A stretch of DNA of 64,000 nucleotides, from contig OX155980.1 of the NCBI GenBank assembly GCA_944548615.1, forward strand, positions 39,190,475 through 39,254,474, written 5' to 3'. Shown piece by piece: positions 1 to 10,760 of the stretch. Every line of letters starts with the position of its first letter. Position 1 is the stretch's first letter. The stretch comes from Micropterix aruncella (Eukaryota > Arthropoda > Insecta > Lepidoptera > Micropterigidae). Below the pieces are notes generated by a model. It saw nothing but the letters and a program-made list of their open reading frames with translations, did no database searches and was not told the DNA's origin. Position numbers and translations under genes: made by a program.

Positions 1-2810
1 AATAATGTTTTTTCTTGAATTTACATATTTATTATTTTTTTAAACTACAGATACAACGCCTTTTAAGATTATGTAACAATAAAATTTGAAAAATGTTTTT
101 TTCTTTTAAAATAAAATACTCCCAATAAATCAGTTTTGCAGAAGCATGAAAAAGGTATCCATACATAAACCTTACAATTGGAATCGCTCGAATTCCTCGA
201 GTAATGTCATTCGACAGGACCTCAAGCGTGGTTCCTTCGATATAAATTTTTGGTTTCAGGTATCTCCATAAAAATTGTCGCAATTTCGGAGAGATTCGTA
301 ATTAAATTTTCGTATTTCGGGACATTTCGTATCCTTTTTAATAAAAGTAGATACAAAATATGTGCTAAGTAAACACCAACGTTTTGTCTCAAAACCAAAT
401 ACTTTACGCTCATTCGTCCACCGCTCCACGGTTACTGAAATGGCATCTGATAGTGAATAGATCAACCATTGCGCATAAGACAAATCCTCCCAAGATGTTA
501 CAATGAAATATGTTTATTATTATGCGCCAACTTCAATTATATAAGGGGCCCCAGGCTCAGTTCGCTGGGGGTAAAGCCGTTCGTCAGCTTTGCAAATTCC
601 TAAGCCCGGGTAGACAAAATGACCTCAGTCGTTAAAACTACTCGAGTGGTGGATAGGGGGGAGAAGCCAACCATTCACCTCGCTAGAAAATTAAATATCT
701 TATAGCCATCTCAAAAACAATAACATCACTTTGCATAACGCATCGATCTCAAGTCGGCTCAGTTTGACAATATTTAGGATTTCGACACACTGTACGCCGC
801 AAAGTGGCGGTTTGCGTGTTTTGCCAATAAATCGTTGTTTACACCATTCTATTGACCTGTCGTGCCATTGGCCGATATTTACGCATTGCGAGTAAACTCA
901 TCTTGCAGTTTTTATTAGGAACACCTAACACACAATTGTACACATTTTAACTAGTTAATAATGAGTTAAAATAACATCCATGCAACATACGAGAACACGA
1001 AACCAAACATAAGTTATTGGAAGCTGAAACTCTCTTATACAAACTTTAACATCTTGAGGTACTTTTTTTATATAGATAGTTATAGAAGCAACAACTAAAT
1101 CTCTTTATTGGCGTTATAATCAAGCTTCTATTTAGTTCTATGTATTCTATTCAAGTTCTAGTTCTATTCAAGCTTCTATTTATTCTGAGAGAAAAGTTTT
1201 ACTACGGTCCTCAATAAAGTAAGTTTGCCTCGCTGAAAGCGGCGATATCAACATATAGCGACTGCAATATAAATTTAAATACATATAACCTAAAAGATAC
1301 TTGTAGGGTGCTGTAGGGACTATTTCTGCGATTAATAGTTTGGGATTTATTCCAATAAACTACTACATAGTTTGGAGATCAAATGTATGTATCCCAGTTT
1401 AAAATTATGTAACAAACTGTCTCAGCTCACATTATCAGAATCAACGTATATTTCTACAGATAATTTTGCATTTTATCATATTGTTAAAGTTAGTAGGCGT
1501 GCGTGCGTTTTTTTTTTGTATTTATTTTAAACCTATATATTTTGGCATTTTAGCATAAAAATTTTCTACTTCAATTACTAAAAAGACCTTAGTATTGAAG
1601 TAATTAGTTAATTAGTTAATTAACATATGTCGATTGTACAAATAAAAAAATAATAGCAAATATTTAATAAAAAAATATTTTACTGTAGTTTTTAATTGGG
1701 AAGTCTAATAATACGAGCAGGGGGTGCGTTAATGATCAATTTCTATGAAAAAAATAATATTGAAACATAACAATGACGAAAAGAACCAATAAGGTATCTC
1801 AACATTAATTGTATAGTAAAGAAGTTCGTTAAGCGATTACTCCAATCAATTATTTTTTAGAAACCTATTTACGCCTATCTTGTAAATTATTTCTTATTCA
1901 CGTAAATTAGAATCGAAATCATAGAAAAAAACCTTAATGACGTGTTTTTTCTTACTAGCGTCATTACAAAATAAGACCTCGAATACCTCACCAGAAAATT
2001 AATTGATCAAATTTCAAGAAGATGTTGGGCCATTAGCCAGTGCCGTATTAATCAGATACATTGAGATTTATGAGCCATTCGTGTGACGGGTGTAATGTCG
2101 GATTCTAGAAATTTTTCGTTACGCCTATCTCAGAAAGTGCTATAAATTAAAACGTTATTGTGTTAAGGTTGTGTAATTTTTACAAGGTTGTGCAAGCAAT
2201 GTGCGTGGACTTAAAACTTAAATTTTAATTTAATATCACACAAATGCATACTTTAATTTTTATACCTAATAACATTTTATATTTTTCTTCGCACAAATAT
2301 TAAATTATTACGAGTACATTGTGCCAACATTATTACGAGTATCTTGGCCTACTTATAGCCCGATTCATCAACCTGCCAGAAAAATAAAATATTTTTAAAA
2401 TTTATATTTTTAAATAACTCTGAATTTTGAATGTATTTTAAAGGACGATTCCTAAAGTCAAGCGTTTTTTTGAAGGGCGGTAACAAATTGGTATCTTTTG
2501 CATAATTTGGCTGTTGGCGGTATGTAGTAACTTTAACTTAGTCACTATTTTATCGCTCACATTTTATTTCAAATATATTTATTTTATCGCTCATCGAACA
2601 AAAGTGGTTATATTTTTAGTGGATGGTAATTGCAAGTCTGAAATGAACTGCACCTACTCGCATGGTTTTACTGATAAAGAAACTTTCTTTTCTGTTAGAA
2701 AATAAATTTGAGTTCTGAAGAATAACTTAAGTTGACATGATACATGGGAATGACCATATCTGAAGAACTTTAGTTTTATGATTTTCTTTAAAAGTAAAAG
2801 CATCAATTCA
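1..2810. other. AT-rich non-coding stretch, no gene recognised
   Basis: The only open frames are short and carry no recognisable motif. Two overlapping antisense frames near 220-480 are unsupported by any domain. Poly-A, poly-T and TTAA-rich runs dominate, as expected for intergenic insect DNA. A moderately GC-richer patch at 540-680 has no recognisable content. Confidence 0.5.
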
Positions 2811-3093
2811 ACAAAAGTTTTTAAGCGAATCCCTCAATAAGAAATCAATTTAAAATTTAGACTCAAAAAAGTTGCTCATTGCCTTGGACATTAAGGCTTT
2901 AAACTAATTTCGAAAACTTTCAGGTGCGATTACTCCGACAATATAAGCGGTAAGTGTGGTTTATTTTAATTTCATTATATTGCCTGGTTAAATCTCTAGC
3001 GTCGCGTTTAACCACCTTTTTTATTTAGTGCCTAATTAATTAATTACAATTAATTAAAACAAGAGAGCGCTCTGAGAGCTACGCTAAATATGC
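2811..3093 (+). repeat. Dispersed repeat family E, copy 1
   Basis: This block of about 280 bp matches 30897-31178 in reverse orientation. The best-preserved part runs from AAGCGAATCCCTC through the GACTCAAAAAAGTTGCTCATT stretch to GGTGCGATTAC. The far end carries GAGAGCGCTCT followed by TACGCTAAATA. Differences and small indels are scattered along the alignment, so these are old copies. No terminal inverted repeats or coding frame are visible, so the element class is unknown. Confidence 0.65.
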
Positions 3094-5299
3094 TTTACTA
3101 TTAACACCATTATACCACCACTGCGCTAAAGTAGTTGTAGTATACACCTACATACCCGCTGCTATGCTGGTAAGAGTCATGACAAATACCAGAAATCTGC
3201 TTATTCAAAGTATGGAAAATGGGGGGCGTCACCTACCTAATGTGACTCAAAACTGTGAAACAAAACTTTATACATGTACCTACAATGTAAAAATAAAATG
3301 AAAATAGCTGATGCATAAAATGGGTTTTATTGCGTTTTGAAAAAAGGAAGTTATGTTGCCGCATCCTATATATTGCAGCAGATTACTGCAATTTTTTATC
3401 TATACTACTGTTGCCTGCACCAGTCTTACAAACTAGGTTGATTCCAGATAGTAGAATAACTGTGGCTCACAAATCTCCAATCAAGATAATAGCAGAAACA
3501 AAACAAAAAGAAAGTTAATCCATTACATAAAAACCTATCCATTCACAGGAAATGCATAATATTGCTGGGTTACGTAATGTAATTTTGCTGCGTATGCAAC
3601 CAAACGTCATTCTCTGCACGCAGAACTCGATCAAGCATTGAATGAGGCTAATGCCTGCGTACGCTGAGGATATATAATATTATTTCATAACCTACCATGG
3701 CGCTACTTAATCCTATAGTGGTAATCATAGACAAAAATGACCAGACGATTTTGTAATAAAAACCGTGCCTTCTCGTGCCTCTCAATAGCAGTAGTTAACT
3801 ATTATTTTATGAAAGCTCGAGTGAGAAAGGTACAGACTAATCAGAAGAAGAAGGAAAAAACTAACAAAAACTATATAACGCTTGTCCTTCGAAGGAAGTC
3901 GCAAAGCAGCGCCATTTTAGTTAAACATTGATGTGGACGTGGCATATGAAGACTGTTACGGTTTTCTATATAACAAAGGCCCAACTTTATTCTATACAGC
4001 GAAATAATATGTGGACAAGGACACGGTTTCATATAGTTGCTAAGCCATCATTGATACCATTTTGCTTGATAAAGCATAATGGTGTAAGCCGGCATGTTAA
4101 AATCTGTTGATAAATATAAGTTTCTGGCAGTAGTATGCGCATTGCATATACATATAAAGCAATCTGACTGCCCAAAGGCCAAAAAATGACAGTTATCTTT
4201 CTAGAATGTCATGTCTTATCGATTCTAGAATTTCATGACTATCCGTTCCATTTTGACTTACAAGAAGCGTGTACGATATAACAGTCTTTTCCGGACTATT
4301 GATGAGGACTCGGACATTTCACCCTGCAGTGGCATCATTAATACTGGCGTTTCCATATTACTATGCATTGGAATCCAGTTCAGTGTTGTTACTGTCATAA
4401 CCTACGTCTAATAGAAAATTCGACGACACTTGAATTTCTTACGCAAACAAACTCTTATGCAAAGAATATTTCAGTAAGGCAATGAATTCGATTCAAGGTG
4501 TGATTTCGAATCAAAATTTCGTTCGTAAGATTCTATCTCTAGCATGCAAGTTGATTCCGCATTTTATTGCATTTCTTTTGTGGGGATTTCTATTATCTCA
4601 AGATAAAAATACATTTAAAAAATATATCAATACCTGATAAATGAAGAAATAAAGGCCTTGTAGTGAAACTATTCTTTGTAGTGAAGCATTCTTTTAGCAT
4701 TTCATTTTAGAAAGAAATTAGTTTTTTTTACATAATATGTAATAACATAATATGTAACAACAAATGTGTAAATACCAAAATTTCATAAATATTCAGCCTT
4801 ATTTAGGCTTAATCTTACCAATCTAATTTAGATGTTGAGTTATAGGGTGTTTTTTAAAAGGTTAAATATACGGTATATTTTTTTAAAAGGTTATAAACCA
4901 CTCAATTAGGTTATTTCCTTGTATTAAATTTGATTAGAAAGATTTTCTCGTAATAATCACAATCATATGAAGAAATCACTATACATAAATTATTCGCCAT
5001 TGCCATATTAGTTGAGACTTGCTGCAGTCATTCCACGGGGGTATTTAACCGTCTAATTGAGGAAAACCACACTGTAATCGAAATTTTGATCGAATAATCT
5101 ACCTGGGTAAGGTTATGGTACCTAAATGGCTACCAGATAAGTACACAGTTTGAATATATATGCAAGCTCACTTTCTTACAAATAAATGAAACGCAACGAA
5201 GCTGTATTCATCCAGGGTTTTCTTGAATTAACCAAAAATCGCTGGAGTTTAATGACGGTTTTTTGAGATTATCTTGAAATATCGTCACAATAACGGAAG
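3094..5299. other. Non-coding stretch, no gene recognised
   Basis: Short ORFs at 3330-4110 have no domain signature and read as chance frames. Nothing else is supported up to the left edge of the Gypsy element. Confidence 0.45.
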
Positions 5300-5304
5300 G
5301 CTAT

Positions 5305-5446
5305 TGTTGTAATCCATAGTTTTATTCAAATAATAGTTTATTCAATAATGAGTTAATACAGAACACAATCTCATGTAGGTAATCCACACTCCAAATCCCC
5401 TACCCGCCTGTCCTGTCACATAACACAGTGTTGCCAGTATGTAACA
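5305..5446 (-). repeat. 3' LTR of the Gypsy element (142 bp)
   Basis: The sequence begins TGTTGTAATCCATAG and ends CAGTATGTAACA on the plus strand, so on the element's own strand it has TG...CA termini. It matches 9886-10042 along its full length, except for a 15-bp segment absent here and a few substitutions. It borders the polypurine tract. Confidence 0.93.
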
Positions 5447-5458
5447 TCTCTCCCCGGT
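5447..5458 (-). other. Polypurine tract of the Gypsy element
   Basis: On the element strand the sequence immediately before the 3' LTR is a purine run, GGGGAGAGA, touching the TG of the LTR. This is where plus-strand DNA synthesis is primed in LTR retrotransposons. Confidence 0.75.
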
Positions 5459-5502
5459 TTAGTTAAAGATTCTACGTTAATTTACAATAAAGGAGGAAAA
5501 AG

Positions 5503-8277
5503 CTAATGTGAGAGACGCTGTGTTGATTTATGGACCACACGGATGTAGTCTCGGAGATGGGCTGGAAGAACACCAGCTGTAGCTCGTTGTGTTCGACGTG
5601 GAATCTGCTGAGGTGCTGGAACTTCGTCTTCTGATTCGGTGTCTTCAGGTTCTTCTTCGGCGATGACTTCTGGTTCCGTAACTTGATGCGGCAGAATCTG
5701 AATGTCAAAGGCTTCAAGCAAAAGGTTTTCAGCGTCGAGGAATGTGAAGCGTTTCTTGAGTTGATTTGCGTGGGCTTTGAATTCTCTATCTTCAGTTTTC
5801 ACTATGTAATCGACGGACCCGCACTTGCGGAAAATTTCTCCTTCAACCCAGCGCCACTTATTGATATTGGAAAAACGCTTTATAAAGACCTTGTCACCAA
5901 TTTCGTAGCTTCGTTGCTTAGCGCCATGGTAGGAAATGAACTGCCGTTCCATCTTGACGTTTCGCTCACCTGATGCTGTCGTTGTGGGCTTGAGAAGGTC
6001 CAGTCTCGTCTTCATTGGTCGTTTAGTCATCAGTTCATGAGGTGATTTGTTTCCCAGATTGTATGATGGCGTTGAGCGATATGTTGCGAGGAATTTGAGA
6101 AGAATCTCGTTGGAGTTGCCTTCGCCTGTGAGCTTTTTGAGTCCTTGCTTGAGCGTCTGGATGAATCGTTCTGCCTGTCCGTTGGATTGTGGGTAATAAG
6201 GTGCCGTGGTAATGTGCTCGATTCCTTTGAGCTTGCAAAACTGCTGGAAGTGATCGGACGTGAACTGAGGTCCATTGTCTGACACAATCGTGTCGCAAAT
6301 GCCGTGACGAGCGAAAGCTTCTTCCAATCGGTCGGTTGTTTGCTGCGAGGTCGTGCTTGTCATCTTAAAGACTTCCGGCCACTTCGAAAAAGCGTCAATG
6401 ATTATGAGATACCAAAAGTTGTCGATGGGACCTGCGAAGTCGATGTGGATTCGGGACCATGGTGATGCGGAAACTGGCCATGACTGGAGAGGAACCTTTG
6501 TCGGTGTTAACGAGTTTGTTGCGCAACTTTCACAGCTTCGGACGGTTCCTTCGATTTCAGCGTCGAGTGATGGCCATGAAACCTTCTGTCGAGCGAGAAG
6601 CTTTATTCGTTCGATTCCTGGATGGCCTTGATGAAGCTCCTTAAGAATTTCCTTTCGATAGCCCTTTGGAATTACGATTCGGTCGCCGAAGAAAATGCAG
6701 CCATTTATGAGAATGAGCGAATCGTGTCGTCCGAAATACTCAGCGGCTTCGTCATCAACGATGTTTCGACGTTTACTAGGCCAGCCATTCTCGATGTACG
6801 TTGCAATTTTTGGAAGTGATTCGTCGCGGCTGGTTTCATTCTGAATGGCTTCAAAGGTGATGGAAAGCTTCTTGACAGTGTCGATTGCGAAACATCCGGC
6901 TGTGCTCTCGGCGATGACTCGAGGCATGAAAATGGAGCTATCAGGTGCGTATGCATGGGATTTCACCGCTTTTATGTTCACCTTCGTACTTCCAATGACG
7001 ATTTCTTCTTCAGGCTTCTCGTGCTTGCTGATGAGTCTCGAGATGAAGTCTGCGTAAGCGAAACTCTTTGTGTTGATGTAGCGAATGTTGAAGTCGTATG
7101 CGAGCAGAATTAAGGCGTAGCGTTGGAGACGACTTGCTGTATACACGGGAATGCCTTTCTTGTTGCCGAAGATTGCGAGAAGAGGCTGATGATCAGTCTG
7201 GAGCTCGAACTTGCGTCCGTATACGTAGCGGTGGAACTTTTGAAGTGCAAATGTGAGTGCAAGGGCTTCACGTTGTATCTGCGGGTAGTTCTTCTCGGCA
7301 GCTGAGAATGTACGAGCTGCATGCATCACCGGCTTTATCTTTTTATCTGGCATCTCGTGGAGAAGGACGGCTCCCATTCCGTAGCTGGAAGCGTCGGCTG
7401 CGACAATGAGCTTCTTGGTAGGATCGCAGTGAGTGAGTGCCAAGTCGGATGCAAGAATTTTCTTGAGCCGCTCGAATGCCTGCTGGTGCTTTTCTTGCCA
7501 ATTGAAATCGATGTCATCTTGCAACAGTTCGTCCAATGGGCCTCGGAGACCTTTGATATGCGGGATGAACTTGCTGTACCAAGTTACGGCGCCAAGAAAA
7601 GATTGAAGTTGCGCGACGTTTGTTGGAGCCGGGATGTTCTGAAGTGTTGCAAGTTTGTCAGGACTCGGTTTGATGCCGTCAGCGCTGATGATGTGTCCAA
7701 GGAACTCGAGCTGCTGCTGGCCAAAAGAGCACTTCTCGAGTCTGAGGTGGAAACCGTGTTGTTGAATGCGAGTCAATGCCTCGAAGAGATTTTTGCGGTG
7801 GTCATCTTCATCAGTTCCTCCCACAATGAAGTCGTCAATGAACGGGAAGATGCCCTTAGCTTCGCTCATCATGTTGCTGACAAGTTTTTGGAAAATTTCC
7901 GGTGCTGGCTTGACTCCTGGTTGTAGGCGATTTACCTGATAGAGTCCGCAATGAGTGTTGATCGTCATTAGCTTTTTTGATTCGTCATCCAGCTCGACCT
8001 GAAGGAATGCGTCTGAGAGGTCGATTTTGCTGAATTTCTTGTACGGTGACAGCTGAGCGAAGATTTCATCAGGCGTTGGCAGCGGATATTGCTCAGGTTC
8101 GAGGGAATCGTTGAGTCCGGTGGAGTAATCAGCGCAAACACGGACACGTCCATCCTTCTTCTTGACGGCGACGATTGGAGCGGCGTAAGCAGAGTTCTTG
8201 ACTGGACTGATGACACCCAGGAGTTGTAAGCGCTTCAACTCTGCTTCAATGACCTCGGCTGCTGCGAACGGAACTGG
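5503..8277 (-). CDS. pol: Gypsy pol: reverse transcriptase, RNase H and integrase segment
   Basis: This frame is open from just after an in-frame TGA (8278-8280). A commonly called start at 8238 is only a TTG codon, so the segment is really a pol fragment without its own ATG. Counting from 8238, the RT shows the KIDLSDAF block (first catalytic Asp, residue 73), the LQPGVKPAPEIF block and the active-site motif FIDD at 133-136, in place of the usual YVDD. RNase H follows with AADASSYGMGAVL and TDHQP. Integrase shows a His-His-Cys-Cys zinc region (LHQGHPG then CESCA), then catalytic residues in HIDFAG, SDNGPQF and NGQAERF. The C-terminus has a GPY/F-like module around WRWVEGEIF. All core motifs look intact over 911 residues, but the frame is disconnected from the protease upstream. 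Confidence 0.92.
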   Translation of the reverse strand, partial: PVPFAAAEVIEAELKRLQLLGVISPVKNSAYAAPIVAVKKKDGRVRVCADYSTGLNDSLEPEQYPLPTPDEIFAQLSPYKKFSKIDLSDAFLQVELDDESKKLMTINTHCGLYQVNRLQPGVKPAPEIFQKLVSNMMSEAKGIFPFIDDFIVGGTDEDDHRKNLFEALTRIQQHGFHLRLEKCSFGQQQLEFLGHIISADGIKPSPDKLATLQNIPAPTNVAQLQSFLGAVTWYSKFIPHIKGLRGPLDELLQDDIDFNWQEKHQQAFERLKKILASDLALTHCDPTKKLIVAADASSYGMGAVLLHEMPDKKIKPVMHAARTFSAAEKNYPQIQREALALTFALQKFHRYVYGRKFELQTDHQPLLAIFGNKKGIPVYTASRLQRYALILLAYDFNIRYINTKSFAYADFISRLISKHEKPEEEIVIGSTKVNIKAVKSHAYAPDSSIFMPRVIAESTAGCFAIDTVKKLSITFEAIQNETSRDESLPKIATYIENGWPSKRRNIVDDEAAEYFGRHDSLILINGCIFFGDRIVIPKGYRKEILKELHQGHPGIERIKLLARQKVSWPSLDAEIEGTVRSCESCATNSLTPTKVPLQSWPVSASPWSRIHIDFAGPIDNFWYLIIIDAFSKWPEVFKMTSTTSQQTTDRLEEAFARHGICDTIVSDNGPQFTSDHFQQFCKLKGIEHITTAPYYPQSNGQAERFIQTLKQGLKKLTGEGNSNEILLKFLATYRSTPSYNLGNKSPHELMTKRPMKTRLDLLKPTTTASGERNVKMERQFISYHGAKQRSYEIGDKVFIKRFSNINKWRWVEGEIFRKCGSVDYIVKTEDREFKAHANQLKKRFTFLDAENLLLEAFDIQILPHQVTEPEVIAEEEPEDTESEDEVPAPQQIPRRTQRATAGVLPAHLRDYIRVVHKSTQRLSH

Positions 8278-8685
8278 TCACTATCGTGTCATTGAAAAGG
8301 CCTAGCGTGTCATTGAAAAGGCTTGGGAAATTTCGTTGAACTTCCTGCTCGAGCTGCGATAGGGTCCCCGTTGTGATGTTATTGCAGATGCTGGCAATAG
8401 GAATGTTCCAGAGATCAAGTGCATCCATCCAGTCGCTGCCGAGGACGTTGAGTTCTCTTGCGACGTAGCAGGGACCTGTTTCTGGTCTCCCGAAGCGCTG
8501 TAAGCTTGTTCTTCGCAGTCGGATAACTTTGGTGAGCCAATTTTCTTCCAGTTTGCTTCGGAGATGATGGTCCAGTCGGAACCTGAATCGAGTTGAAGTC
8601 GTAGCTTAATGATGCCGATGGCCGGTTCGACGAACTTTCGTGCACCGATGGATGCTGAGGTGATCGCGAGACTCTGACGCGAGAC
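8278..8685 (-). pseudogene. Gypsy protease and protease-RT linker, frame broken
   Basis: The aspartic protease lies in the same frame as pol and opens after a TGA at 8686-8688. Its active site LDSGSDW is encoded near 8570-8590. Near 8470 the meaningful reading moves to another frame, where NVLGSDWMDALDLW continues the protease end and linker; this fits a 1-base deletion. That frame runs to a 21-bp tandem duplication at 8281-8322. Pol then resumes in the original frame behind TAG and TGA stops (8281-8283 and 8278-8280). The linker just before RT appears shorter than in relatives, so part was probably lost when the duplication formed. Confidence 0.8.
8281..8322. repeat. 21-bp tandem duplication at the pol break
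   Basis: Two adjacent 21-bp units (8281-8301 and 8302-8322), CTATCGTGTCATT... and CTAGCGTGTCATT..., differ at one base. In the linker frame they repeat the peptide LFNDT. The duplication sits where sequence expected between linker and reverse transcriptase is missing. Confidence 0.85.
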
Positions 8686-9796
8686 TCAGACGGAATCTCC
8701 TGAGGAACTCGAATGCTGATGCACAAAAACCTGCCTTGTGTCCTTTCACCTTGCATGTAGCGCATTCCGTTTGTCTGTAGGGGCAGTCTCGGTGCCAGTG
8801 AAGATCTCCGCAGAAGTAACAAGGATTTGATGGGACTGCCAAGTCGTCACGAGCCTGCGAAACTTGTTTCTTTGGTTGTCGAGAGTTTTGAGCGCTGGTT
8901 GTCTGTTGCAGACGCTGTTGCGGGCGCTGCTGTGGGCGCTGCTGTGTGAGGAGGATCTCGCTCTTGATGGCTGCCTCCGGTTGCTGAATCATGGCCTTCT
9001 CTATTTTCAGGCTTGATAAGCGCTTCGCCACATTGCAGACGTCATTGAGATCGAGCTTAGGAATGGTATTCGGGTCTGCAGCTGCCGCGCGGCTTAATTC
9101 GATGTCGTCAAGCTTCGTCAACAGATTCTCAAGCACACGAGAATCTTCTGCATTGTTAAGACCGGTCGTGAAGATAAGCACTTTAAAGTCCTCAGCGGTG
9201 CAGTTGGCAAAGTCGAACTTCTCGCATCTGGTGTTGACTCGATTCGTGTACAGGTCGTAGCCTTCACCTGACTCTTTCTCGACGCGCAAGCACTTATAAC
9301 GGAGTGCGAATTGTGACTCTCTGCGGCCGAAAAGCTGTTTGAGTATCTCCACCGCACGTTCGAATGTAATTGTTTGTTGTGTGGCTGGTAGGATTCTGTC
9401 AGCGAAGGTCTGGTAGTCCGAATTGGTGAACCTTTCTGTGAGTAAGCTGATCTTCTGTGTAGCGGTCATCATTGCAGCGTCTTCGACAAATATTGATTTG
9501 TATCTTGCATACCAGCGGTCGAAAGTGAGGTTATTATCTGGTGAGAATTCAAATGTTGTCATGCGGCCAGCCAAGGTCTTGTAGAGTGATGTTGTTCGGA
9601 AAACGGGAGCTGCAATTGGATCTGCGGTATGAGCTTGACCTGCGGGGGAGGCTGCTTGTACATGAAGTTGTTCTAGGATTTTCTGATTTTGTTGCATAAG
9701 TCGTGAAACCAGTTGTCGGTCAGCAGCAGCTCGTTCGTCAGCTTGTTCAGCTTGTTGCTTCATCAGTTTCACCGATTCCTGCACCGATTTGTCCAT
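8606..9796 (-). CDS. gag: Gypsy gag (capsid/nucleocapsid), 396 aa
   Basis: The ATG at 9796 lies about 90 bases inside the 5' LTR. The first 50 residues are Gln/Glu/Lys-rich and probably coiled. The middle resembles the retrotransposon gag capsid region (residues about 75-250). The C-terminus carries two zinc knuckles. The first (C326, C329, H333 or H335, C338) has atypical spacing, and the second (C345, C348, H353, C358) is canonical CCHC. About 38 residues after the second knuckle are unlike gag and overlap the start of protease in another frame, so gag and pol are offset, requiring ribosomal frameshifting or reflecting a mutation. The protein would coat element RNA in cytoplasmic particles. 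Confidence 0.88.
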   Translation of the reverse strand: MDKSVQESVKLMKQQAEQADERAAADRQLVSRLMQQNQKILEQLHVQAASPAGQAHTADPIAAPVFRTTSLYKTLAGRMTTFEFSPDNNLTFDRWYARYKSIFVEDAAMMTATQKISLLTERFTNSDYQTFADRILPATQQTITFERAVEILKQLFGRRESQFALRYKCLRVEKESGEGYDLYTNRVNTRCEKFDFANCTAEDFKVLIFTTGLNNAEDSRVLENLLTKLDDIELSRAAAADPNTIPKLDLNDVCNVAKRLSSLKIEKAMIQQPEAAIKSEILLTQQRPQQRPQQRLQQTTSAQNSRQPKKQVSQARDDLAVPSNPCYFCGDLHWHRDCPYRQTECATCKVKGHKAGFCASAFEFLRRFRLSLASESRDHLSIHRCTKVRRTGHRHH

Positions 9797-9871
9797 GTTG
9801 CAAGGTTATGTTATTTTTGACACACGGAAAAAAACTTTCGATTTTTTGCTTAGATCGCATGAATTCGTTCA

Positions 9872-9884
9872 ATCCTCGTCGCCA
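9872..9884 (-). other. Primer binding site, complementary to serine tRNA 3' end
   Basis: One base inside the 5' LTR the element strand reads TGGCGACGAGGAT. TGG pairs with a tRNA CCA end, and the next ten bases fit the acceptor stem of insect serine tRNA (GCU). A serine-tRNA primer is the known state in the Mag group. The tRNA assignment is from memory of that acceptor stem, not from a search. Confidence 0.75.
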
Positions 9885-9885
9885 C

Positions 9886-10042
9886 TGTTGTAATCCATAG
9901 TTTTATTCACATAATAGTTTAATCAATAATAGTTTATTCAATAATGAGTTAATACAGAACACAATCTCATGTAGGTAATCCACACTCCAAATCCCCTACC
10001 CGCCTGTCCTGTCACATTACACAGTGTTGCCAGTATGTAACA
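9886..10042 (-). repeat. 5' LTR of the Gypsy element (157 bp)
   Basis: This is the partner of 5305-5446, with the same TG...CA ends. It contains a 15-bp AATAATAGTTTA-type segment twice, where the other LTR has it once. It should contain the element promoter. Confidence 0.92.
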
Positions 10043-10224
10043 ACTATAACTTATTGAACGTGCAAAAACTTATTGTAATTGCGATATTATTTGTAACGTG
10101 AGTTGTTTTATGGAAACGCTGGTTGCAATGGAAACGTTTTATGTTATTTTAATTTACTGAAGATGAATTAATAAATAAATCTGATCCATAGTATATTATT
10201 ATACTTAACTACTCGTAATAAAAA

Positions 10225-10760
10225 TACGTGTGGCACTCGGGGACTGCCGCGGTAAAGCTATTGCATAGCATTTTTAACAACTTATGCAATTATAATTATT
10301 TATTTATTTATCATTTGCGGCTGCGGTAGCAAATGATTCGGAATAATTTAAACGTCTTCCGATAGAGCGCCGCGCACGAATTTTTTATTCAATAAAGCAA
10401 AAAAAAACGGATTAATCGAAAAAAATCGTAGATAAAAAGATAGATAATTAAATTATCTTTAAAATGGTGCAGTTTCATAATATTACGTCAGATAGTATTT
10501 GCGTAGTAGTCGTTTTTGTGTTCGGTTAGACCTAATTTCACAAATTAATTACACTATGTAATATAAACAAAATCTAAAATATTCAAAGCTAAAAATATTA
10601 GGAAAATGTTCTTGTTTAACATAAATTTTTTTTGAATCGTAAGCAGTACTCGTTTAGACGTAATTATCAGTTTAAAATCATTAATTTTCGTTAAGAAATT
10701 TCTTTATTCGGTCGCCGCGCTGGCCTACTAGGCCCGCGATAAAAGCTATGCAATAGCTTA
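10225..10760 (+). mobile_element. M family element, copy 1 (internal deletion)
   Basis: The element starts TACGTGTGGCACTCG and ends GCTATGCAATAGCTTA. Matching subterminal inverted segments, AAGCTATTGCATAGC, lie at 10255-10269 and 10745-10759. It aligns with 34218-34801 and 37624-38213, and its right part with 18224-18567. The internal palindrome is incomplete here: most of the left arm is missing and only the centre and right arm (ATTTGCGGCTGCGG onward) remain. No transposase is encoded, so it is non-autonomous. The class is uncertain; no clear target duplication was found. Confidence 0.82.

Larger units (their letters stand above)
5300..10047 (-). mobile_element. Ty3/Gypsy LTR retrotransposon, Mag-like lineage, near full length
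   Basis: The element lies on the minus strand. From its 5' end it has an LTR (9886-10042), a primer binding site, gag with zinc knuckles, protease, reverse transcriptase, RNase H, integrase, a polypurine tract and the 3' LTR (5305-5446). The flanking pentamers GCTAT (5300-5304) and ACTAT (10043-10047) look like a target duplication with one mutation. Short LTRs and a serine-tRNA primer site are known for the Mag group first described in silkworm, and the pol order RT-RH-IN is standard for Ty3/Gypsy. No env gene is visible. The protease-RT junction is broken, so this copy is probably not autonomous. LTR divergence (one 15-bp indel and a few substitutions) suggests a fairly recent insertion. 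Confidence 0.93.

Noticed and set aside
5683..7926. Plus-strand ORFs, including one of 201 codons at 7321-7926
   Set aside because: They lie opposite the Gypsy pol gene, which has full domain support; they are antisense shadows.
10225..10760. M family as a Helitron
   Set aside because: The 3' hairpin AGCTATGCAATAGCT is suggestive, but the end is CTTA instead of CTRR, and a TC start is not evident.
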